Shown here piece after piece: positions 1 through 9,444 of a stretch of 64,000 nucleotides of DNA. Numbering within the stretch: position 1 is the stretch's first letter; each line of letters begins with the position of its first letter. The DNA is from Vibrio agarivorans (GTDB lineage: Bacteria > Pseudomonadota > Gammaproteobacteria > Enterobacterales > Vibrionaceae): positions 992,001-1,056,000 of the forward strand of contig NZ_JAUFQF010000001.1 of NCBI RefSeq assembly GCF_030409635.1. The letters run 5' to 3'. A model generated the notes under the pieces. The model worked only from the letters and a program-made list of their open reading frames with translations, ran no database searches and was not told where the DNA came from. The translations under genes and the position numbers were made by a program.

Positions 1-598
1 GGTAGCTGTTCTCAATACCGGAGCATGATTCGACAACCGCTTCAAACGCGCGAGCCATCATCTCTGTGGGCTGTGAGAAGTATTTTGTTCCGGCGGCTTT
101 ATCTGCTTTCACGCTACGGCGAACAAAGTCGTGCACGTCTTGGCCATCTTCGCTAAGTAACGTTGAATCAAAAATCTTGAGCAGTTTCACATTGAGCGGA
201 TGTGGTAAGTGGGAGACGTTCGTTAACCAGCAATCACTGGCAAACATCACCTTGCGTTGTGAGCCCGAACGATCACCGATGTCAAAGGCCTTCTCTGCGA
301 TGTAGTGGTCAAATGCATGCCAGAACTCGTGAGCGAGTGCGCCCGCTCCTGCGTTCTTCGCCAGTGCTAATTCTCTTAGATTCGGGGCGTAGTGCGCTTG
401 GACACCTTTTCGGCCACCCGTGCCGAACGCGAGGTTTAGGGTGCCTCGTAATCCCATCGCTTTTGGAGGCAGCGCTAAGATATAGGCAAGGTCAGCGAAT
501 GAATCGAAAATCAGGTTTGCTGCGAGATCTTTTTCTTCTGCATTCACCCATTTCCCCACACGAATACTGCCTAAGCCGAAGGTTTCTTTGATATCCAT
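1..598 (-). CDS. CLCA_X / LPD1-like zincin protein, 3' end cut by window
   Basis: The reading frame begins at ATG 596-598, preceded by GGTGAG as ribosome binding site, and stays open to base 1, giving at least 199 residues. The protein contains HEFWHAFDHY at about residue 90, a HExxH-like zincin signature (HEFxH plus a following D), inside a segment rich in GAGALAHEF. This pattern matches the large polyvalent-protein-associated domain group annotated CLCA_X in Vibrio, proposed to be metallopeptidase-like. A substrate cannot be inferred. The second zinc-ligand region (a conserved Glu in TEMMARAFE, near the window edge) is compatible with a zinc enzyme. Family naming is from memory; the motif itself is directly visible. 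Confidence 0.6.
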   Translation of the reverse strand, partial: MDIKETFGLGSIRVGKWVNAEEKDLAANLIFDSFADLAYILALPPKAMGLRGTLNLAFGTGGRKGVQAHYAPNLRELALAKNAGAGALAHEFWHAFDHYIAEKAFDIGDRSGSQRKVMFASDCWLTNVSHLPHPLNVKLLKIFDSTLLSEDGQDVHDFVRRSVKADKAAGTKYFSQPTEMMARAFEAVVESCSGIENSY

Positions 599-1327
599 AA
601 AACTCACCTGGTCACCATGTCGATAGTCAGGGCCAATTCGGGTTTTATGTTTGAAGCGGGTGAGTTGCAAAGTAGGCCTTAGGTGTGGTCGTTGTGTAGT
701 GGTTTCTGGGGGCTATATCGTTAATAGCCCGTGAATGCAAAGGTGATTATACCAGTGAAATCCCTTCTACCCTATTCGTTGTCGTATCAGTCTTTTATGG
801 TCTATCCGTTGTGTTTGCACCGGCCTGCTATACACCTATGCTGGCGGCCAATTACCCATTTAGAGTGAGTTGTGTTAACATTTGCGCCGATTTGGTGTGA
901 GTCACCAAATTTATGTGTAGACGCACAATGGTCTAAACCGTCAAAGCTTGGGTAATGTAATACTCGGAGATTAGCTGCTTTACCCCTGGGTTTAAACTCT
1001 AGATTGTGCCTCTATTTTGTACAATGAACATGGAGATATCCCATCTGTATTTTTAACCAACAAACTCATTTTTCTGCTATTCCTCTCTTCTCAAAAGATA
1101 CTGTCTTCACAGCTGTCACCCGTTCCTGCTCCTCCTTTCGCTGACGACACTACTACACGTCGTACTCAACTATAAAAACATAATATTGGCTTACATAGTC
1201 AAGAAAAGTAGTACGCATAATTAACGTGTCATCAGGTACTTAAGCCAAATACAGACAACGGCTTATATCTGTAACTTCCCCTATACCAACACTAAATTTC
1301 ATTCACGTTTTTAAGAGGAGTTAAATC
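599..1327. other. Intergenic region upstream of the BCCT gene
   Basis: About 730 bp lie between two divergently oriented genes and must hold both promoters. No convincing ORF, tRNA or palindromic operator was seen. The last 130 bp before the transporter start are AT-rich and could be an untranslated leader; no riboswitch fold was recognised. Confidence 0.5.
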
Positions 1328-2995
1328 GTGAGCAGTATGAATAACGGCGGGATCCAGCGTCCCGACGGAGAAGTTAACCCAATCAATACTGATTATCAGA
1401 TTGGTCAAGACAATGTCGCACTAAAAGTCGGCCCATTTGGTCTTGATATTCATAACCGAGTTTTTGCGATCTCTGGTGTGGCAATCATTTTGTTCGTTGT
1501 TACAACGATTCTATTCCGTCAGAGCGTTGAACCGCTCTTCAACAACCTAAAAGACTGGCTATTGACTCACATGGATTGGTTCTTCCTTTTGTCAGGAAAC
1601 CTATTCGTGATTGTTTGTCTGGTACTGATTTTTACACCACTAGGCCGAGTTAGAATTGGTGGTTCTGAAGCCACGCCTGACTACAGCTATGCTGGCTGGA
1701 TGGCCATGCTATTTGCCGCTGGCATGGGCATCGGATTGGTCTTTTTTGGTGTTTCTGAGCCCATTTCCCACTTTGGTACTGCACTGGGCGGCACCACATT
1801 TGAAAACGGCGTCCGTACAGACTGGGCTCCACTGGCTGGCGCAGAAGGCGACATTGCAGGTGCATCTGCATTAGGTATGGCGTCAACCATTTACCACTGG
1901 GCACTCCACCCATGGTCAATCTATGCATTATTGGGCTTAGGCTTAGCGATCTTCTCTTTCAATAAAGGTCTGCCTCTCACTATGCGTTCAATCTTCTACC
2001 CACTGCTTGGTGAGCGCGTTTGGGGTTGGAGTGGTCATATCATTGATATTTTGGCAATTATTGCCACTGTGTTTGGTCTTGCCACCTCTTTGGGCTACGG
2101 CGCATCGCAGGCAATGACAGGTCTAAACTTCTTATTTGATGTACCTATGACGACGTCTGTGCAAGTGGCTCTGATCGTTGCTATCACCGCACTCTCTTTG
2201 GTATCTGTAGTTGCTGGCCTCAATGGCGGTGTTAAACGCCTGTCCGAAATAAACATGGGATTAGCAGTCGCGCTGCTGCTCTTCGTGATAATAGTTGGCC
2301 CTACTCTGGCGATTGTGCTCGGTTTCTTTGACAATATCAGCAGTTACCTAATGAATCTGCCTGCTTTGTCGATGCCATTTGGTCGCGAAGACGTGAACTA
2401 CTCACAAGGTTGGACAGCGTTCTACTGGGCATGGTGGATCTCATGGTCACCATTTGTTGGTATGTTTATCGCTCGTGTTTCTCGCGGCCGTTCAGTGCGT
2501 GAGTTTGTTATCTGTGTGATTCTAATTCCATCAACTGTTTGTGTGCTTTGGATGACCGCATTTGGCGGCACGGCCATCAGCCAGTATGTGAATGACGGTT
2601 ATGAAGCAGTATTCAATGCCGACCTACCTCTTCAACTGTTTGCCATGCTTGATGTGCTTCCTCTTGCAAGTATCACATCAATTATTGGTATCGTTTTGGT
2701 GATTGTTTTCTTCATTACCTCTGCAGACTCTGGCTCATTGGTTATCGATACGATTGCAGCGGGTGGTAAAGTCGATGCGCCGACACCTCAGCGTGTATTC
2801 TGGTGTATTTTCCTTGGCCTGGTAGCGATTGCCTTGATGCTAAGCGGTGGCTTGGCAGCAGCGCAGGCTATGGCGATTACAACCGGTCTCCCGTTCACTA
2901 TTGTCTTGCTGATCGCAACGGTTTCGTTGATTAAAGGTTTGATGGACGAGCCGCGTGCCAAAGCAACCAAGCTTATGAAAAGCTCCAACGCGTAA
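1328..2995 (+). CDS. BCCT-family betaine/carnitine/choline transporter
   Basis: This is an inner-membrane secondary transporter for trimethylammonium osmolytes (glycine betaine and relatives), about 12 membrane segments in 555 residues, normal for the family. The start is GTG 1328, set by AGAGGAG about 6 nt upstream. Residues 132-136 are GMGIG, followed by LVFFGVSEP, the TM3 glycine stretch found in sodium-coupled betaine carriers such as BetP; choline/proton carriers carry Asp at the last glycine. The aromatic box WTAFYWAWWISW starts at residue 362 and supplies the quaternary-amine cage, followed by FVGMFIARVSRGR. Known Vibrio genomes carry several BCCT paralogs used in osmoadaptation; which one this is cannot be told. 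It has its own downstream hairpin and looks monocistronic. Confidence 0.93.
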   Translation: MSSMNNGGIQRPDGEVNPINTDYQIGQDNVALKVGPFGLDIHNRVFAISGVAIILFVVTTILFRQSVEPLFNNLKDWLLTHMDWFFLLSGNLFVIVCLVLIFTPLGRVRIGGSEATPDYSYAGWMAMLFAAGMGIGLVFFGVSEPISHFGTALGGTTFENGVRTDWAPLAGAEGDIAGASALGMASTIYHWALHPWSIYALLGLGLAIFSFNKGLPLTMRSIFYPLLGERVWGWSGHIIDILAIIATVFGLATSLGYGASQAMTGLNFLFDVPMTTSVQVALIVAITALSLVSVVAGLNGGVKRLSEINMGLAVALLLFVIIVGPTLAIVLGFFDNISSYLMNLPALSMPFGREDVNYSQGWTAFYWAWWISWSPFVGMFIARVSRGRSVREFVICVILIPSTVCVLWMTAFGGTAISQYVNDGYEAVFNADLPLQLFAMLDVLPLASITSIIGIVLVIVFFITSADSGSLVIDTIAAGGKVDAPTPQRVFWCIFLGLVAIALMLSGGLAAAQAMAITTGLPFTIVLLIATVSLIKGLMDEPRAKATKLMKSSNA

Positions 2996-3055
2996 TGCTG
3001 TACTGAGCTTTATCGCATCTAAACGATGTCAATTGAGCTTCATTAACAGATAGGT

Positions 3056-3090
3056 CAACGGCACTTATTGAGTGCCGTTGCTTATTTCGT
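3056..3090 (+). terminator. Rho-independent-like hairpin after BCCT gene
   Basis: A perfect 10-bp stem (CAACGGCACT / AGTGCCGTTG) with 5-nt loop TATTG is followed by a short, weak T-rich tail. It lies 60 bp after the transporter stop. Confidence 0.75.
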
Positions 3091-3208
3091 CGCTAGGCTG
3101 TTTGCATCAGCTAGATTTAATTACAGCACAATAAAATCATTTGTATCATTAAGTTAACTAGAGTAGCGTAAGTAATTAGTTTGATCGTAGCTAGAGAAAG
3201 GATGTCTG

Positions 3209-3880
3209 ATGCTGCACTTAACATGCGCTATCGCGGCCGTAGCAGCCACTCTTCACCATAAGTTAACACCGAAAGAAGAGCACGATGAAAAAATACATCG
3301 GCTCCAGACTGTAATTAGAATCTTTACCTGGGTTGTTTTTCTTGTGTTTGTCTCATTTGAAGGCACAAACCAAGCGTTAACAGTGGCACTACAGTTATCA
3401 CTACTCACCACGATTGCCCATGACTTGTCCGAACTTTGCTGGCACAACGCACTATCAAAACTGGCATGTTTGATACTCGCCATATTATCGGTTGTTTTTC
3501 GAGCCGGTGGGATGTGGTTTATCGTTGCTGGAGATCCGACTTACGAACTCGAGCTAGTCTATATAGCGACAATAACATCGGTCATCGTGCTCACCTGGCT
3601 AATAGTTACCCCCACAATCGACAAAAAGCCAAAACTCCCGCTTTACCTCTTCTCATTTGCTACGCTTATCCAAACTTGGCTCGCTATTGAGGTTGTTATT
3701 CACGAAGACAACAGCTGGCATCTTTTGCTTATCGTTGCGAGTGCTATCTATGTTTACTCATTTTGTAGGTTCTACTTATTTAACTACTATAGAAGAAACC
3801 GCCAGCATCTCTCGTGCATACCTAGCAGCTTGATTGTCGCCAATCTGGTTATGGTCGTTACTGCCTCGCTTAGTGTGTAA
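3209..3880 (+). CDS. Multi-pass inner-membrane protein, function unknown
   Basis: I do not recognise this 223-residue protein. It starts at ATG 3209 behind GAGAAAGGA. After a short N-terminus with a charged KEEHDEKIHR stretch it has roughly six to seven hydrophobic segments (for example FTWVVFLVFVSF, LACLILAILSVVF, VIVLTWLIV, LLLIVASAIYVYSF, LIVANLVMVVTASL), so it is an integral membrane protein with little soluble mass. No catalytic motif or transporter signature stands out. It is monocistronic, with a bidirectional terminator downstream that it shares with the converging envelope operon. Confidence 0.7.
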   Translation: MLHLTCAIAAVAATLHHKLTPKEEHDEKIHRLQTVIRIFTWVVFLVFVSFEGTNQALTVALQLSLLTTIAHDLSELCWHNALSKLACLILAILSVVFRAGGMWFIVAGDPTYELELVYIATITSVIVLTWLIVTPTIDKKPKLPLYLFSFATLIQTWLAIEVVIHEDNSWHLLLIVASAIYVYSFCRFYLFNYYRRNRQHLSCIPSSLIVANLVMVVTASLSV

Positions 3881-3990
3881 AGACGGTTTTGGAAATATAC
3901 AGCTTTGCTGTTGCTCGTTTTGACTGGCTTGCTGAACCACATGAAGTCGACAAGTCGCGATCAGAATGGTGCTTCTGGAGATAGCTAAAT

Positions 3991-4019
3991 AAAAAGCAGC
4001 CATTTCGCTGCTCTTTTTT
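3991..4019. terminator. Bidirectional terminator between converging genes
   Basis: AAAAAGCAGC, a short loop, then GCTGCTCTTTTTT: a 6-bp GC-rich core with an A-run on one side and a T-run on the other. It sits between the plus-strand membrane-protein gene and the end of the minus-strand envelope operon and can serve both. Confidence 0.8.
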
Positions 4020-4054
4020 GCTTACCAATTACATGTGATTGACCAACATCGTCT

Positions 4055-4636
4055 TTATAAGTTCTGCACTTGGGCCTCTAATTGCTTTGCGGTTTTCTGG
4101 CTCAAAAACTCTTTGTACATAGCAGCCTTGTCTGTCGGATCAATTTTTGCTGTTGTGGGAATAGCTTGATTAAATAGCTGCTCTGATTCAATCTGCGGCA
4201 TTACAACTAGAGCACACACCTGATCTTTCCCAGCAATATTCACAAGTGCGATTTGCTCAATTTCACTCTTCTTGATAGAAGTATTCGTCACTTGTTTTGC
4301 AACTTGTTCGAATGACGATCCTGTTGTTGTTCCATCAATAGACTGGTTAAGTTGTTGATAGGTTTTCTCTAGAACACTAACTTTCACATCTAGATTTTGA
4401 GCCAACGTGTTTCTAGATAGCGCCACCGCATGGTTACGATCTAACGAAAAGTTACCTGAAGCTTCAACGCAATTTGATGCAGCCAGGCCATTCGCTGATG
4501 CAGGATTAAGGACCCAAGCCGGTACATCGATTGCACTATTAGTTTCGATTTTTGCCGTGCTGCTTTCGTCTTGGTTACTTGCACATCCGCCGAGCATAAT
4601 TGCGCCAATCGCAGTAACTAGAAATTTATTAGTCAT
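4055..4636 (-). CDS. LPP20-like (FlgP-type) outer-membrane lipoprotein
   Basis: A 193-residue lipoprotein: signal peptide ending in the lipobox LGGC (Cys18), then a linker and the segment DVPAWVLNPA, typical of LPP20/FlgP-type lipoproteins, followed by an alpha-beta region with AVALSRNTLAQNLDVKV. In Vibrio, FlgP is an LPP20-family lipoprotein that forms the outer H-ring of the flagellar motor; no flagellar genes are next to this one. It is the last gene of the eight-gene operon, 12 nt after the transglycosylase. Its place with FlgT- and CsgG-like partners suggests an outer-membrane ring or collar component (inference). Family assignment is from motif recognition. Confidence 0.75.
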   Translation of the reverse strand: MTNKFLVTAIGAIMLGGCASNQDESSTAKIETNSAIDVPAWVLNPASANGLAASNCVEASGNFSLDRNHAVALSRNTLAQNLDVKVSVLEKTYQQLNQSIDGTTTGSSFEQVAKQVTNTSIKKSEIEQIALVNIAGKDQVCALVVMPQIESEQLFNQAIPTTAKIDPTDKAAMYKEFLSQKTAKQLEAQVQNL

Positions 4637-4648
4637 GATTACGTCCTT

Positions 4649-5962
4649 TTAAATCGTTGAATTGTTGTGAGCTTGGTAGCTTTGCATTCGATTGTTTACT
4701 TTTTTCAGATAGTTACGTGTTTCGTCATAAGGTAAATTCGTTATAAGCTGCTGATACACTTGGTCAGAGGTCATCGAGTTGATCTTCTTGATCGCCGCTG
4801 AGACTCTGCGTTCACCAAATGCTTTAGCTACGTTACCAGATCCAGTGTTGTAAGCTGCGATAACGCTATATTTAGCACTTTTCGGGTCTTTAATGCCCTT
4901 TAAATAACGATTATGCAGAATGTTCAGGTATTCAGTACCTGTTTCAATATTGATTTCTGGATTATAAAGATCCGTTGCGCGCATTGGAGCGTCATTACCG
5001 CGATAAAGCTTATTAACATCATGTCCTGCTGTTGTAGGGACAATCTGCATTAGACCATAGGCAGGTACATGCGAACGGGCCTGAGGATTGAAATGCGACT
5101 CTTCGTGCATAATCGCTAGGACAAGTGCTGGCGATAACCCTCGTTTTGCGCTTTCGATTTTGATTTGGGGAAGATAACTGCCTGCACGCTCTGATAGTGC
5201 TGACGATGGTATTTTTACCTTATATTCCACCATTTTTGTTGGCTGTTGCTGATGAACCGTTTTCTGTTTTTGAATATTCGCCTGCGCAGTAATAATGCGT
5301 TTCTGTTTATTCGCTTCTAAAACTTGCTTTTGTTGCTCAACGATACGTTCTTTTTGTGGCGGACTTACCATCACCATATTTTGTTCAGCGTAGATATCCA
5401 ACTGGCTCATTTGACGTTCTGTTTGAGCAATGATCTCTTGACGCACCTCTTCAAAGGTTTGCTCTTGAACTTTAACCGGCTCGACATAAACCACTTGGGA
5501 GGTCGCCGGCTCCGGAATACGAAAGCCAACTTGTTGCCAAAGCTCTTTGTTATCAGTAATGACTTTATTAACGACTAACAAATCAGCATCTGCGGACTCA
5601 GAAGTGCTATTTGACGGTGCCGGATAGTTAATCGTAATTTCACCTTTCTCCAAGTCAACGACCGTGCGAGACTCGGTTTCTTCATTGTAAACCACCAAAG
5701 TATCTTGTGATGGTGTTTTGGCATCCCCCCATTTTTCGATAGAAGATACTTGCTGTTTATCCCATTGCTCAAGGTAGGCCATTTGCCACTTATTGAACTC
5801 ACTAAGGTGTTCTGCATACCATTGCTCGAACTCAGCCGTATCATCGACGTAGAGCTGTTCGACTTCATTATCTAACTCTGCGAATGGATCATTAGCAATG
5901 ACAGCCGTAGAAATTAAGAGTGGCAAAGTGACGGATAACACCGTCATCGAAATTGTTTTCAA
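4649..5962 (-). CDS. MltC-like lytic transglycosylase (DUF3393 + SLT)
   Basis: A periplasmic murein hydrolase expected to cleave the MurNAc-GlcNAc bond, forming 1,6-anhydro ends. Residues 1-23 form a Sec signal peptide without lipobox, unlike the lipoprotein MltC of E. coli. The N-terminal part (FEQWYAEHLSEFNKW, then VDLEKGEITINYP) resembles the DUF3393 domain of MltC. A long glutamine- and lysine-rich segment, probably coiled coil, fills about residues 160-245. The SLT domain follows, with MHEESHFNPQARS (catalytic Glu288 by homology), AYGLMQIVPTTAG and AYNTGSGNVAKAF. At 437 residues it is longer than MltC because of the insert. Its position inside the envelope operon suggests it opens peptidoglycan locally for the complex. 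Confidence 0.88.
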   Translation of the reverse strand: MKTISMTVLSVTLPLLISTAVIANDPFAELDNEVEQLYVDDTAEFEQWYAEHLSEFNKWQMAYLEQWDKQQVSSIEKWGDAKTPSQDTLVVYNEETESRTVVDLEKGEITINYPAPSNSTSESADADLLVVNKVITDNKELWQQVGFRIPEPATSQVVYVEPVKVQEQTFEEVRQEIIAQTERQMSQLDIYAEQNMVMVSPPQKERIVEQQKQVLEANKQKRIITAQANIQKQKTVHQQQPTKMVEYKVKIPSSALSERAGSYLPQIKIESAKRGLSPALVLAIMHEESHFNPQARSHVPAYGLMQIVPTTAGHDVNKLYRGNDAPMRATDLYNPEINIETGTEYLNILHNRYLKGIKDPKSAKYSVIAAYNTGSGNVAKAFGERRVSAAIKKINSMTSDQVYQQLITNLPYDETRNYLKKVNNRMQSYQAHNNSTI

Positions 5963-5982
5963 AAGACTGCTCCCGATAGCGA

Positions 5983-6756
5983 TTAGTTAAAATAGGATGA
6001 CAAATCATCCGCAGAGTCTTGTTCAATAACCATCAATTCGTCTTCTAACAACGACGAGAAACGCGCACAATCTGAGCTAGCGCAAGATTGAATGATCGCG
6101 TAACTTTGTTGAATATTCCCCTGCTGATATTGCCATTCAGATAGCCAATACTTGATTTTTTCGCTTTGAAGTGACGTGATATCAACATAGCGCTGGAAAT
6201 ATTGGTTTGCTTTTGATTGGTCATCCCTGGCCAATAGAAGTGTCACCAATGCAGCAGCATCGATAGCAACAGCAGGCTTTTGCATCAGATGAGGGAGTAG
6301 CGGCTTAATAAGGCCATATTGTCTTGTCGCATAATAAGCCAAAGCATAATTCAGGGCTGATGAATCTAAGTTGTGCTCTGGGTCGGTATCCACAACCGTC
6401 GCTGAACACTTAGCATCCGTTTTTGATACCTGGATATACTTAATATCACTCAGTTCATAGTTTAAGCTCGCCATTGGCCAGTCAGAAAGTGGTTCACTTA
6501 TCCACTGTTTATCTATGAGGATATTTTCGTAATTGGCCCTTAATTGCAGGCCTAGCCCGCGACGACATAAAGCTTTAATCTGACTATTCGCCATTTCAAC
6601 GTCACGAGAAACCGACGCTGTTGTTGTTTGTTGCTCGAGAGAAACAGAATATATGGCTCCCCCGTATGCCCATTGATTGGAGGTACTCGCGGTAGCAGGA
6701 AGGCTAAGCCCTCCTGCTAGCATGATCGCAAGCGCAGGCTTATAGATCATTCGCAT
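5983..6756 (-). CDS. Exported helical (TPR/Sel1-like?) protein of envelope operon
   Basis: I do not recognise the family. The 257-residue product has a signal peptide (residues 1-24, cleavage near ATA-ST), then a beta-rich N-terminal half and a C-terminal half of amphipathic helices (ALNYALAYYATRQYG, AALVTLLLARDDQSKANQYF, WQYQQGNIQQSYAIIQ) that look like degenerate TPR repeats. Such repeats usually mediate protein contacts. Cysteines at CRRGLG, KCSATV and the CASSDC pair could form disulfides in the periplasm. The start ATG 6756 lies inside the end of the preceding gene (17-nt overlap) behind CAGGTAAG, so translation is coupled. The product is probably a periplasmic scaffold in the complex (inference). 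Confidence 0.7.
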   Translation of the reverse strand: MRMIYKPALAIMLAGGLSLPATASTSNQWAYGGAIYSVSLEQQTTTASVSRDVEMANSQIKALCRRGLGLQLRANYENILIDKQWISEPLSDWPMASLNYELSDIKYIQVSKTDAKCSATVVDTDPEHNLDSSALNYALAYYATRQYGLIKPLLPHLMQKPAVAIDAAALVTLLLARDDQSKANQYFQRYVDITSLQSEKIKYWLSEWQYQQGNIQQSYAIIQSCASSDCARFSSLLEDELMVIEQDSADDLSSYFN

Positions 6757-8029
6757 TGCTTACCTGACCTGATGGGCCCTGATTGCCACTCGTATCATTG
6801 GTTAAACCATTCGATGTAGACACTTTATGATTGGTACCCTGTCTTACTCGTTGCTTTGTTTCTGCGCCAGCTTGAGCCGATGCCGCCTCTAAAGATGGTG
6901 CGTACACAGCAACCGCAAGCATCCAGTCACCATCTGTACTTTTGAAGGTTTTGGTTGATACACCCGGTGGCACCTTACCAGAAGCAAAAGACTTATATGA
7001 ATCAGAAGCTTTTAGGTTGTTAATGAACTCATGCTTGTTGTCCGCCAAAATAATTGCTTCAGCAGGGTCTATGCTTTCTGGTGGATACTCAAACTGTTCG
7101 TTCTTTTCTAGCTGGTCTTCGCTAAAGCTACCTTCCCAATACACTTGTTCGCCTTGCATAACGGCAATCAGGCCATTTCGAGCTTTGGCTTGAGCCTGAG
7201 ATTTAGACATACTTGCAAGCTTGCGTTGAACAGAAGGCGTTTTGTTCTCTCTGATAATAGATGAGCCAAAGCCAAGAACATAAGACTCACCAGTCTCTGG
7301 GTTGGTGATAACTTTTGCACCGACGGGAGGCATAACTCCGGCTTGTAAATCGCCTACAATCTGTTTGAAGATATCATTAGGGTTAGTCGTTTGAGTGAGT
7401 GCACCGACTTTCCTTTGGGTTTGCTGACGTGTTTTTGGTGTAGAAATAAGGCTGACCCGAACAAGTTTGTCTTCAGGGCTATCGTATACATCGAACGTCA
7501 CATACCCAGCAAGGGCACCCTGTACAGATTCAGCACAGCTGTCTGATGTTAAGCTGGTTGTATTGGCCGCAGAATCTGTACCAGTGTCAATCACATCTAT
7601 CGACTCTGTGACAGCAGTCGTACACATATTGCTCATTCCTTCCATATTTTCTACCAGTTGTTTCTTGGCGATTTGGAAGGCTTTCATATATGCCGCACGC
7701 TTAGACAGTAACGTAGCATTACGATTTTCATACGACTCGTAACTACCCGACCCGCTTGATAGGATACCGACACCAGAACCGACAGTGATCATTTTGATGC
7801 CATCGCCTTCATCCTCAATGAGGCTTTGGTGTGCAACTAAAACCGCAGCAGCAGGGTCTTGTGCGATAACCACATCACCGACGGTCTTTACATCATTTGT
7901 ATCAATAGCCACAACACTTTCGTTCGGGCCAGTTGCCGGAACAAGGTCATTGAGGTCAAAGTCAACATTGGCGCTGGCTGTGCCGAATACTGAAGCAAGA
8001 GATAGTGCAAGTAGAGATTTTTTAAGCAT
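6740..8029 (-). CDS. Exported protein with LPP20/FlgT-like segment, function unknown
   Basis: A 429-residue secreted protein with a 20-residue Sec signal ending ASA. Residues about 85-135 (VGSGVGILSSGSGSYES, then LSKRAAYMKAFQIAKKQLV) have the layout of the LPP20/FlgT N-domain fold: a Gly-rich strand followed by a helix of AxxxAxxxL pattern. A second similar unit occurs later (QAQAKARNGLIAV). The C-terminal 40 residues are low complexity (SNGLTNDTSGNQGPSGQ). It may belong to a family annotated in vibrios only as a DUF (possibly DUF6844; not certain). It is flanked by 20-nt and overlapping junctions in the operon. A structural envelope role is inferred from context only. Confidence 0.65.
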   Translation of the reverse strand: MLKKSLLALSLASVFGTASANVDFDLNDLVPATGPNESVVAIDTNDVKTVGDVVIAQDPAAAVLVAHQSLIEDEGDGIKMITVGSGVGILSSGSGSYESYENRNATLLSKRAAYMKAFQIAKKQLVENMEGMSNMCTTAVTESIDVIDTGTDSAANTTSLTSDSCAESVQGALAGYVTFDVYDSPEDKLVRVSLISTPKTRQQTQRKVGALTQTTNPNDIFKQIVGDLQAGVMPPVGAKVITNPETGESYVLGFGSSIIRENKTPSVQRKLASMSKSQAQAKARNGLIAVMQGEQVYWEGSFSEDQLEKNEQFEYPPESIDPAEAIILADNKHEFINNLKASDSYKSFASGKVPPGVSTKTFKSTDGDWMLAVAVYAPSLEAASAQAGAETKQRVRQGTNHKVSTSNGLTNDTSGNQGPSGQVSNANDL

Positions 8030-8049
8030 GGAAATTCCTTTTAGGCATC

Positions 8050-9444
8050 TTAAAGCACGTTAATTTGATAGTCATTTAAGACACTTAACCGAGAAGAGTA
8101 GTTAGGTTGATGAATACGCAGTGTAGGCTCGATATATTGAGCGAGTTCATTAGCGTTGCTCATAGATCGAAGTTGTACGACAACTTTGTTTGGATAGGAT
8201 TGGATCTTAACGTCAGAGACTCCGTTGATAGAGCTAAGCAATGTGTAGAGCTGACCTTGCTTTCCTGCTGCTGGTGTTGACAGAATGACTTCGCGAACCG
8301 GTCCACCACGCATCGCCATTGTTTGCACCGATTTGTGCAAAATATCCGTTAAAGCGATTTTGTTGCTCTCGAGAGCGAGATGAACGGTAGCAAGTTCATT
8401 GAGCATGCCCTCTTTGTTCGGCAAAGTAATTAATGAGGGATCATTGCTCCACTCACCATATTGGTTGCCTGCCCTATCAAGAACACGAGTGGCCAATGCC
8501 AGCTGAAGCCCAGAAGGCGTCACTTTTTCGACTTCATCAATTTGCATGATCACAGTAGATTGCTCCACTGAATGTGCAAGGTCAAAACCCATTTCTGAAA
8601 ATGCAGCGTTAAATCGAGATTTAACCGCAGGTAATTTAGCATCGACATAAATCGACGGATTGCCCAACTGATCAATGAGGCGCATGACTTTTTCATTCAC
8701 TTTTTCTCGCTCAACCGTCACATCGAGTGTCAAAAGAAACATGCCGTCGTCACGTTGTTGGCTGGAGATTTCGTTCCACCCAGAAATCATACCTTGAGAG
8801 TCTAATGACAGAGATTGGATAGCCACGTCATGTAGATTGAATTCGTCACTATCTGCGCTCGCAGACATCACCGAATGTGACTGGTTGAGGTAACCCGATT
8901 TAACCATCACCCCAAGGACTTGGCTAATTGCCCGTCGAAAAGCATCTTGCTCCGCTGCTTGTCGAGCCGTCAAACCGCGATTAGCGTCTGATTTACCCTC
9001 ACCGATTACGACAATTGAGACAATACCCTCATCATCCCATTCAATTTCGAAACCGTCATCACTTGATTCTGAAGGTGGTGTCAATCTGACATTGACACAT
9101 GTATCATCCCCAAGAATTTCTGGCGCATCAAAATTAGCATGAATCACACCCTGTTCAATTCCAGAAACGAGGGCTTCACGCTGAGATTCAGAAAAGTGTT
9201 CATTAACCAGCGTTGACTCTTGGTCAGTCAACGATAAAGAAGTCTCGCCATTTAAAAATAATCTAAGATTAGAGAACGCCTCCGCTTTGGCGGATTCGAT
9301 TGCGAGGGCGCCTCGTCCATATGCGCATCCTTGCTCGACAAGAGCCAGGGTATCCTGGCTCAAATCTAACTCAAGGGCAGTAACTGGCGTAATAGAAAAC
9401 AAGCTACTTAGCGCGATACTCGCTTTTAACCCTCTTGAGCCCAT
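8050..9444 (-). CDS. FlgT-like exported protein
   Basis: 464 residues. The N-terminus is hydrophobic and signal-like, ending around TALELD. The segment IVVIGEGKSDANRG, TARQAAEQDAFRRAI and SQVLGVMVKSGYL, followed later by LLTLDVTVEREKV, closely follows the FlgT N-terminal domain, in which a GxG strand leads to an AxxxAxxxAI helix and a VxV strand. The middle part (PAVKSRFNAAFSEMGFDL) resembles the FlgT middle domain. FlgT is the periplasmic H-ring protein of the sodium-driven Vibrio flagellum. Here a FlgT-C-like region appears instead in the neighbouring upstream gene. ATG 9444 lies 19 nt inside that gene, so the two are translationally coupled. The homology is remote and should be tested by profile search. 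Confidence 0.65.
   Translation of the reverse strand: MGSRGLKASIALSSLFSITPVTALELDLSQDTLALVEQGCAYGRGALAIESAKAEAFSNLRLFLNGETSLSLTDQESTLVNEHFSESQREALVSGIEQGVIHANFDAPEILGDDTCVNVRLTPPSESSDDGFEIEWDDEGIVSIVVIGEGKSDANRGLTARQAAEQDAFRRAISQVLGVMVKSGYLNQSHSVMSASADSDEFNLHDVAIQSLSLDSQGMISGWNEISSQQRDDGMFLLTLDVTVEREKVNEKVMRLIDQLGNPSIYVDAKLPAVKSRFNAAFSEMGFDLAHSVEQSTVIMQIDEVEKVTPSGLQLALATRVLDRAGNQYGEWSNDPSLITLPNKEGMLNELATVHLALESNKIALTDILHKSVQTMAMRGGPVREVILSTPAAGKQGQLYTLLSSINGVSDVKIQSYPNKVVVQLRSMSNANELAQYIEPTLRIHQPNYSSRLSVLNDYQINVL

Noticed and set aside
66..591. Two plus-strand ORFs over the first 600 bases
   Set aside because: They are antisense to the clearly coding zincin-like gene and have no family resemblance.
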